From Bugula neritina (taxonomy: Eukaryota; Bryozoa; Gymnolaemata; Cheilostomatida; Bugulidae): a stretch of 64,000 bases of DNA. Under the pieces are notes generated by a model. The model did no database searches. It was not told where the DNA came from and saw only the letters and a list, made by a program, of their open reading frames with translations. The stretch covers positions 17,547,781-17,611,780 of the forward strand of contig OZ037767.1 of assembly GCA_964035545.1 (NCBI GenBank). The letters run 5' to 3'. A program made the position numbers and the translations under genes. How positions within the stretch are numbered: position 1 is the first letter of the stretch; each line of letters opens with the position of its first letter. This document shows, one piece after another, positions 56,365 to 64,000 of the stretch.

Positions 56365-59300
56365 TCATCTTTGAAAGGAGCAGGAGAAGAATAGCCCGTG
56401 AACTCTCCCCATCTTTGATATGGTTTTACTGGCTGGACTCTGGAACGTAGCCTCATACATTCCTGGGCCAGGGACTCTCTGCAATGAATAGTATTGTATG
56501 TAGGTATAGTATTGTATACTCACAGTGTATGTAGGTATAGTATTGTATACTCACAGTGTATGTAGGTATAGTATTGTATACTCACAGTGTATGTAGGTAT
56601 AGTATTGTATACTCACAGTGTATGTAGGTATAGTATTGCATACTCACAGTGTATGTAGGTATAGTATTGTATACTCACACTGTATGTAGGTATAGTATTG
56701 TATACTCACAGTGTATGTAGGTATAGTATTGTATACTCACAGTGTATGTAGGTATAGTATTGTATACTCACAGTGTATGTAGGTATAGTATTGTATACTC
56801 ACAGTGTATGTAGGTATAGTATTGTATACTCACAGTGTATGTAGGTATAGTATTGTATACTCACACTGTATGTAGGTATAGTATTGTATACCCACAGTGT
56901 ATGTAGGTATAGTATTGTATACTCACAGCGTATGTAGGTATAGTATTGTATACTCACAGTGTATGTAGGTATAGTATTGTATACTCACAGTGTATGTAGG
57001 TATAGTATTGTATACTCACAGTGTATGTAGGTATAGTATTGTATACCCATACTGTATGTAGGTATAGTATTGTATACTCACAGTGTATGTAGGTATAGTA
57101 TTGTATACCCACAGTGTATGTAGGTATAGTATTGTATACTCACAGTGTATGTAGGTATAGTATTGTATACTCACAGAGTATGTAGGTATAGTATTGTATA
57201 CCCACAGTGTATGTAGGTATAGTATTGTATACCCACAGTGTATGTAGGTATAGTATTGTATACTCACAGTGTATGTAGGTATAGTATTATATACTCACAC
57301 TGTATGTAGGTATAGTATTATATACTCACAGTATGTGACGTCTTGAACCTGGGGGTGGATGATTTGAAACTAGAAGATATTGAGGGGGTGGAGGGGGTGC
57401 TCTTAGCATCGTATTGGCCAGGTGCTGGGCCCTCTTTCTACAAAGGAAGTAGATAACTCTTAGACTAGCTGCAGATAAGTGGCTTCCAGACAGACTTTTC
57501 CTTGCTACAGACGAGGAACTAATACTAATATTTTCTTTTGGAAGATGAGACTGTACCCAGCTGAGTTATTAGTATACAGTGAGACTGTACCCTGGGTCAT
57601 TAGTATGTAGTGAGACTGTACCCTGAGTTATTAGTATACAGTGAGACTCTACCCTGAGTTATTAGTATGCAGTGAGACTGTACCCTGAGTAATTAGTATA
57701 CAGTGAGACTGTACCCTGAGTTATTAGTATACAGTGAGACTGTACCCTGAGTAATTAGTACGTAGTGAGACTAGTATGATAGGTGATATAGGGCTAACTC
57801 ACCGGTTTGAAGTAAATAGTAGGGAATCTTTTTATCGTAGACTTGAAGGTGTAGTTTCTGTAACATTAGACAGTTCGATGGTAAATTATTTATGCTAGGG
57901 GATGAGGCGTTATGCCCCTTGAACAAAATGCTTTAAACAGTCTATTATGCATGACATAGCTAATGGATGTGTCGTAGAGTTAGGCAGTTTAGTTATAGCA
58001 GAAACTTGGGGGAGGTGGAAAGGGCTATTGTAAAAGAGCTGAAGTTTAGAACCAAACTATGCTTGCGGAGTGGGCCAACAATTAATAGTCTTTTACACTT
58101 CAATCTTTTCTAGTTATCAACATATTGAAAATATATACAACTAGAAAGTTAAATGCGTTTAGCATATCAAAGTGACAGACATTCAACACACTGGCTATAG
58201 AATACATCATTGTAGTGATTATGACTGTTTCACTCACTTATTCTTGGGATCTGTGACTGAAGTGCAGTTATACTTTAAAGTCTCATATTGATTAGGAGCT
58301 ACGTCAATGTTTTTGTCAACAATTCCTTCGTTGAGTACGTCTTTACCAACTCTACCAGTGTTCTTAAACCTGTACGTCATCTCCGGCATTCTGTATGACA
58401 ATATAGTAATACTGTATAACAATATAGTAATACTGTATAGCAATATAGTAATACTGTATGACAATATAGTAATACTGTATAACAATATAGTAATACTGTA
58501 TAACAATATAGTAATACTGTATAACAATATAGCAATACTGTATGACAATATAGTAATATTATATAACAATAATTCTAGCACCAGTATAAATGTAACCTCT
58601 ATAATAAAACCTTTATAAGTAAAATTCAGAGTGTTTCCAAAACAAAAGAAAAGCAGGTAAAGTTTTACATTGTGATGCAACAAATGCACTCTTGGCTAAA
58701 GTTATTTGATATTCTCAAAGAGACTGGTGTATTATGGGATATATTTAACAAACAGACTAAACAATGAATAACTGTCTCTTATGATTATGTAATACTGCAA
58801 TTGTTGAAAATTGAATCACTTTAATATTTGAGATAATTTAGCAGCTCCAAATACATGAGAGTTTACAGTTCTCTAGATGAAGTATCAAAAACTTGTCATT
58901 CAATTAAAACATGAGAAGAATAAAGTATAGCAGCTGCTCCCATCCAGTGCTAAATGTTGGTATAACCATCTCAAACTAATAACTAGAGGTGTAAGGTACT
59001 AAGGCTATTCACAGCTCACATGAAGGATAGACAACTTACAAGTCAGAGAATTCCTTGAAGTTGTAGGCCCCTGGCATGAGGGACTCCCCCTTGCCCCCCT
59101 TAGTTGGCTCCAACCTCCGACCATCAGATTTGAAGCTATACGTTTTGCGGCTTCTGCTCAAGTCCAATAGAAACGTGTCGCTCTCCTTGACACCATAAGC
59201 AGACGGCAGCGGTGTTTCCTGCGCAACAAGATGTATACTGACAGAGAGTGTATACACAGAGTATATTATATATACACAGAGTATATTATATATACACAGA

Positions 59301-60183
59301 GTATATTATATATACACACAGAATAATATACACAGAGTATATATGGACAGTATAGGATATATAGAAAGTATATTAATATGAGATACACAGAGCATATACC
59401 AATATTAAAGAGTATATATATTATATTATATAGAAAGTATATTTGTGACTCACCCGGATGTATGTCCTCCACCAACCCTCTCTCCCCGATTTCTCCCCCT
59501 CGTACTCTTCAGAGAGACCAGTTCTAATCTACACAAATATTTACCACACTTTCTGAGGGAGATGTAAGACAATATCGTACCTTAGTCTGTTAATATGATT
59601 GTGTTACTGATTGAAGTAAACACGTGCCTCTTCCGCTAGTACTACTATCTTTACCTGTACATTGGATCCTTTGTAATTCCTCTCATGCACCGGAACTCTT
59701 ACTTTCTCTGCTACTTTCTTCTTCTTTGTCTGTATGATAGTTGGTCTAGCTATGTCCAGTATCTTGCCTTCTGCAACAGAGAGCATACGGTGTATACTGT
59801 ATATACATCTATACTACAGTTCTATTACATTGTATACACACGTATATACACTCGGAGAACTGGTGTTTTGTATACTACCTTGCACAGGGTTCAACGATGA
59901 TGTCACAGCGGCCATCTTGTGTACAGGCGTTACTAGCCCCGAGGAAAAGAAAGCGAAAAGGTCTAAAAAAGTAAAATGAGAAACTGGTAATGATGAAATA
60001 CAAACAACTGAAAGCAGCAAATAGTTCCTCTGGTTTGCTGCTGTTTTCACCTTCAATTTGTCCTTTAGACAGCAATCTGCAGAATATACTTGAATTAGTG
60101 AGAAATTCCTTCAGACTAAATAGAGCTGGCCTTTGAAATGCAGATGCTGACCTTGTCAGTGGCACCAACTCCTTTAAAGCCAT
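56365..60183 (-). CDS. STPG4: STPG4-like sperm-tail PG-rich repeat protein
   Basis: Sperm-tail PG-rich (SHIPPO-type) repeat protein; relatives are sperm-tail or ciliary proteins. Nine exons in transcript order: 60051-60183, 59879-59962, 59655-59770, 59454-59528, 59040-59218, 58238-58390, 57803-57857, 57330-57437, 56365-56478. They join to 338 residues. Segments that line up with my memory of vertebrate STPG4 (C2orf61): EGWWRTYIRETPLPSAYGVK, RKTYSFKSDGR, MPGAYNFKEF, MTYRFKNTGR, FKSTIKRFPTIYFKPKEGP, APGQYDAKST, VPGPGMYEATF and KTISKMGRVHGLFFS at the end. PG-rich repeats recur with the pattern PGxYxxK...TPRF. The first two exons are poorly conserved, so the true start could be the ATG in exon 2 (MAAVTSSL). 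The donor of exon 8 lies in a 27-copy array and the acceptor of exon 6 in a nine-copy array. Confidence 0.9.
56480..57332. repeat. 31-bp array repeating the donor of STPG4 exon 8
   Basis: About 27 copies. On the coding strand each reads ACACTGTGAGTATACAATAC; the true junction is CATACT|GTGAGTATATAATAC. Donor plus about four exon bases are copied, over 850 bases. Confidence 0.95.
57570..57775. repeat. 31-bp minisatellite, STPG4 intron 7
   Basis: About seven copies of GAGACTGTACCCTGAGTTAT plus eleven bases, in the middle of the intron. Confidence 0.88.
58385..58565. repeat. 21-bp array repeating the acceptor of STPG4 exon 6
   Basis: Eight to nine copies. On the coding strand each ends in ATTGTTATACAG or ATTGTCATACAG, equal to the true acceptor ATTGTCATACAG|AATG. 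Confidence 0.92.
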
Positions 60184-62299
60184 TATTTTATACAAAAGTA
60201 AGAAATATGAGAGGTCTAGCTTGATATAATAATGATTATAGAATAGTTTGAATAGAAGTAGTTTATTCAGAATACATGTTAACTTTTTCATCAAGGAGTA
60301 ACAGCAGACCAATACCAATACATTACACCAGTAACAACATGTGTAGTACAAATACTGCATGACAATATCACAAGGTGCTTTTTCTAACACATGACAATAT
60401 CACAAGGTGCTTTTTCTAACACATGAAAATGTCACAAGGTACTTTCTCTGACATGCGACAATATCGCAAGGTGTTTCCTCTGCGACACATGACAATGTCA
60501 CAAGGTGTTTTCTCTGACAAATGACAATACCGCCAGGTACTTTCTCAGACACATGACAATGTCACCAGGTGCTTTCTCTGACACATGACAATATCACAAG
60601 GTGCTTTTTCTAACACATGAAAATGTCACAAGGTACTTTCTCTAACACATGACAATATCACAAGGTATTTTCTGTGGCATGACAATCTCACAAGGTACTT
60701 TCTCTGACAAATGACAATACCACCAGGTACTTTTTCTGACAGGTGACAATATCACCAGGTACCTTCTCGAACACATAACAATGTCACAAGGTACTTTTTC
60801 TGACACATGGCAATATCACAAGGTACTTTCTGTGACGCATGACAATAACCAGCTTTATGAATGAGACTATCTCATCATGCATAAACTAAGTATACTTCAC
60901 TTTATAGCTACTAATGCTGACAGATGACATGCAAATAGCTGTTTGCTGACAATGCTGTGCTGACTGACCTGACACCTCTACTGCAATATGTCTGCTGCCA
61001 CTAGCCTCACTTTCACGCTACCTGCTGACAGAATGGTTGTTGTGCTACTTATATACAGGATATTATGTTGTGGCACAGTGTGCAGTGGTTGCTATAGCCC
61101 AGTTACTCAATTATTGAACACGGAGTATACTTGACACAGCTGATTAACTCGCCTATATATTTATATATTCAACTAAAACAATGATAGTAACAATGCAGTA
61201 TTTAAACATCAATACCTCATTATAAAACATATTAAGTGTACATATAATACTAAGCAATGCATGGCTATTCATTGCACCTGTTTAAATAGAGCAGCGGATA
61301 TTCAGCTCTCTATTTGCGTTTAATTATTCTTCAATAGTTTCCTTGGGTTATATAAATATAAAAATAAACATAAAATTCGATAAAAGTTGTGTTCTGAAAG
61401 AATAGTGTAAATAATACAGAGGAAATTAATCATAGAAAAACACAAGATATTTCATCTAACAAGTACTTGTAGATGTAGAGGGGTGCAAGTCACACGCTGT
61501 GAAGGAATATAATTATGGCTCTTTAGCATATAGAATCTATTCAAGATTTTTATCCGTTATTGATTATTACCTACTATACGCTCTTACCACACGACAAGAG
61601 AAGTAGCAGCAGTGATGGAAGATGTTGTTAAATCAACTATATTTGACCAAAACGTGGCATAATAAGTTGAGGATGTAAGATGTAAGATAATGTGTAAATA
61701 CAAAAATACAAAAGTGTGTACAGTAATGATCATTGTGTATGTACATATGTAAGTTAGTAGAGCAAATGTCTAAGGTAGTATAAAGGTAAGTAGATTAGTA
61801 AGTATATGTATAGAAGGTAGAATATATGATTAGTAGGCAGTGTAACCCATAATACTGAAGATATATGATTAGTAAATGTTGTTCTACTGCGGAGTTGCTT
61901 TACCCTGAACTTACATAATTCTCAGCATTTTAGAAACACTGTATATTCTATACTAAACTATAAAATAGAGTAGAAACACTGTATATTCTATACTAAACTA
62001 TAAAATAGAGTAGAAACACTGTATATTCTATGCTAAACTATAAAATAGAGTAGAAACACTGCATATTCTATACTAAACTATAAAATAGAGTAGAAACACT
62101 GCATATTCTAAACTAAACTATAAAATAGAGTAGAAACACTGCATATTCTATACTAAACTATAAAATAGAGTAGAAACACTGCATATTCTATACTAAACTA
62201 TAGAATAGAGTAGAAACACTATATAATATAACAATATTATAGTAAATAAATAAGAATCTCGTATAGAAAGCTAACACAGCTGAGCTGTCTGGATCTCCA
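60184..62299. other. Intergenic, STPG4 upstream / TJP downstream
   Basis: 60360-60850: about 16 diverged copies of a roughly 30-base unit with ACATGACAATATCACAAGGT. 61925-62220: about seven copies of a 40-base unit with AGAAACACTGTATATTCTAT. The remainder is unique AT-rich sequence without a recognisable gene. Confidence 0.7.
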
Positions 62300-63864
62300 C
62301 TAGAAGTGGTCGACTAAGATGGGCACAAAGTCGCTGCTCTGCTGACGGCTGTCTAGACTCACACTCTGCCAGTTGCTGTCCAGCTGACTCGAAGCTGACG
62401 TGTGATTGGCCGACTTCAGAGTGAAGTTCCAGCTGTCGGAGCCCTGCCCGGCCGTGTGCGGCAGCCTCAGCTCTACCGGCAGCTGAAACTTGAGTCCCTG
62501 GGGGCCGCAGAGCACGAGGGGGGACAACTGAGTCTCTCCTTTCTCCTGATCGAGGGGGCCGCCCAGGGTGCTCTCTGGTTTACAGACCTGCAGATAACCA
62601 CTCAGTGTATAACATACTGCAGATAAACACTCAGTGTATAACATACTGCAGATAACCACTCAGTGTATAACATACTGCAGATAACCACTCAGTGATGACA
62701 TCACACTATACTTACCTTGAAGTAGATAGACTGAGAGACCCCGTGAGGTATAGCGTTAGGGGGGAGGTACAAGCTGACCCCCGTAGTCTCAGAACTCAAT
62801 ATTCCTCCGGAAGAATCAAAGACCCCAGTCTTCGTATCCAACAAAATATGATTGTCTGGTGTGGGTTCCATGTCTATACTATATATTATATATGATACAC
62901 AGTATACTATATAATATATATGATACACAGTATACTATATAATATATATGATACACAGTATACTATATAATATATATGATACACAGTATACTATATAATA
63001 TATATGATACGCAGTATACTATATAATATATATGATACACAGTACACTATATAATATATATGATACACAGTATACTATACAATATATATATGATAAGCTA
63101 TGGTATAGGAAAGGATCACCTACGTTGAAGAAAGGGGTGTAGCCACTGGTGAAGGAGGGGGCATGAAATGGGAGCCATTCTTCGTAAAACTTGTATCCAC
63201 TCCTGCAGCAGCATTCTCTGGGTCAGATACGTCGGAGGTTTTGCGACCTCCATAGAAATCTTTTGATTGGTCACGCCGTGACCCATAGAAAGGAGTGTTG
63301 GTCACAAACTTCTTGTAGCTTTCAAATGAGGATGTCGGCTTTCGAGGTTGCTAAAATGGTTTCCAACCAGACATTGTGGTACTAGTTGTTGCACAGCATT
63401 GTGGTACTAGTTGTTACACAGTGTTGTGGTACTAGTTGTTACACAGCATTGTGGTACTAGTTGTTACACAGTGTTGTGGTACTAGTTGTTACCTTCAATG
63501 CCCGTTAATGAATTTCATTGCAGCACAGAATATTTAGCTGGGATAAAGACTCGAGTTCGTAAACAGTTGGGCATTCTTTGATTAAATGAAAAATAGTTAG
63601 CAATTACCTGATTGGTTGGAGAATAGTTAGGAATTACGTGATTGGTTGGAGAATAGTTAGGAATTACGTGATTGGTTGGAGAATAGTTAGGAATTACCTG
63701 ATTGGGTGAGTAGACATTGTCTGACAGAGTTGAGGCCTCCTTGCTGTCCATATAGAGTTGGTTGGAGAAGGAGGAGGGCTGGGAGGGTGGCGCAGAGACA
63801 GGTGAGGCATGGAAGACATTGTCATCTGCAGCCTGGAGGACTGTCGGACTCATAAGGTGTGACG
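62300..63864 (-). CDS. TJP1: Tight-junction protein ZO (TJP) family, C-terminal ZU5 end, partial
   Basis: ZO proteins are PDZ/SH3/GUK scaffolds at cell junctions. The window has the last four coding exons: 63698-63864, 63124-63350, 62716-62878, 62300-62587. Phases join. The first exons encode a Ser/Pro-rich linker (SAPPSQPSSFSNQLYMDSKE, SYKKFVTNTPFYGSRR). The last two encode the ZU5 domain: TGVFDSSGGILSSETTGVSL, LPPNAIPHGVSQSIYFK, DQEKGETQLSPLVLCGPQGL, KFQLPVELRLPH, and the terminal LVDHF. This matches the ZO-1 C-terminus closely, including the exact DHF end. PDZ, SH3 and GUK exons would lie right of the window. The acceptor chosen for 62716-62878 (TATATAG|TATAGACATGG) is the one required by phase. 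The donor of the first exon has an in-frame alternative 90 bases on (63608). Confidence 0.93.
62588..62697. repeat. Array repeating the acceptor of the last TJP exon
   Basis: Four copies of a roughly 29-base unit. On the coding strand each reads GAGTGGTTATCTGCAG or ...TTTATCTGCAG, the same as the true acceptor ATCTGCAG|GTCTG. Confidence 0.9.
62879..63100. repeat. 28-bp array repeating the acceptor of TJP exon 62716-62878
   Basis: About eight copies of a unit with GATACACAGTATACTATATA. On the coding strand each contains TATATAGTATA, the same as the true acceptor plus exon start TATATAG|TATA. Confidence 0.85.
63365..63492. repeat. TJP intron repeat
   Basis: About five copies of GGTACTAGTTGTTACACAGC and variants. 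Splice sites are not copied. Confidence 0.85.
63605..63705. repeat. 30-bp in-frame array repeating a TJP donor
   Basis: Three to four copies. On the coding strand each reads CCAATCAGGTAATTCCTAAC or CCAATCACGTAATTCC; the exon ends in CCAATCAG. The unit is ten codons with no stop (VIPNYSPTNH). Confidence 0.92.
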
Positions 63865-63884
63865 CTGCGTAGTGGCTGGTGAGT

Positions 63885-64000
63885 CATAATATGATAATAT
63901 ACGAGTCATAATATAATATACGAGTCATAATATAATATATGAGTCATAATATAATATATTAGTCACAATATAATTATATGAGTCATATATTATATTGGAG
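63885..64000. repeat. ATAATATACGAGTCAT repeat at the window edge
   Basis: About six copies of a 17-19 base unit in the TJP intron, continuing past the window. Confidence 0.85.

Overview
The window is nuclear DNA from an animal. Genes are broken into many short exons with GT..AG introns, and the products are typical metazoan proteins: a ZO-type junction protein with a C-terminal ZU5 domain, an SLC8 Na+/Ca2+ exchanger, BTBD9, a sperm-tail PG-rich protein and CYP46-like P450s. The protein sequences are close to vertebrate family members and the DNA is AT-rich, so I read it as an invertebrate, possibly early-branching. I cannot name the phylum from the sequence alone. No bacterial, organellar or viral genes were seen.

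Layout. 3-3724 (+): 3' part of VWA8. 4041-9505 (-): P450 copy 1. 12351-17165 (+): P450 copy 2, head-to-head with copy 1. 18550-18683 (+): a lone WD40-like exon. 19967-30579 (-): SLC8/NCX exchanger, 16 coding exons. 32628-34418 (-): NDUFAF1. 37209-43047 (+): ANGEL-type nuclease/phosphatase. 43760-46656 (-): P450 copy 3. 48354-54147 (-): BTBD9. 56365-60183 (-): STPG4. 62300-63864 (-), running off the right edge: 3' end of a TJP/ZO gene. Exon chains were rebuilt by hand. Their reading phases close exactly in every gene except P450 copy 3, whose third exon is one base short.

The genes are not an operon or a pathway. They are neighbours with unrelated jobs: mitochondrial (VWA8, NDUFAF1), ER oxidation (the three P450s), plasma-membrane Ca2+ export (NCX), RNA processing (ANGEL), adaptor (BTBD9), sperm tail or cilium (STPG4) and junction scaffold (TJP). 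The P450s are one dispersed family in inverted orientation, with clear sequence homogenisation between copies.

The striking property is the tandem repeats. Almost every larger intron carries a minisatellite. In roughly 23 of about 92 introns the repeat unit contains the splice site itself, often with 2-19 bases of the adjoining exon, so one real donor or acceptor sits at the edge of an array of 3 to about 30 near-identical decoys. This happens at both donors and acceptors, in nine of the ten multi-exon genes here, and it is the main candidate for an undescribed phenomenon. Two SINE copies (one with a clear target-site duplication), a tRNA-like element and a roughly 0.9 kb uninterrupted purine hexamer tract complete the picture.
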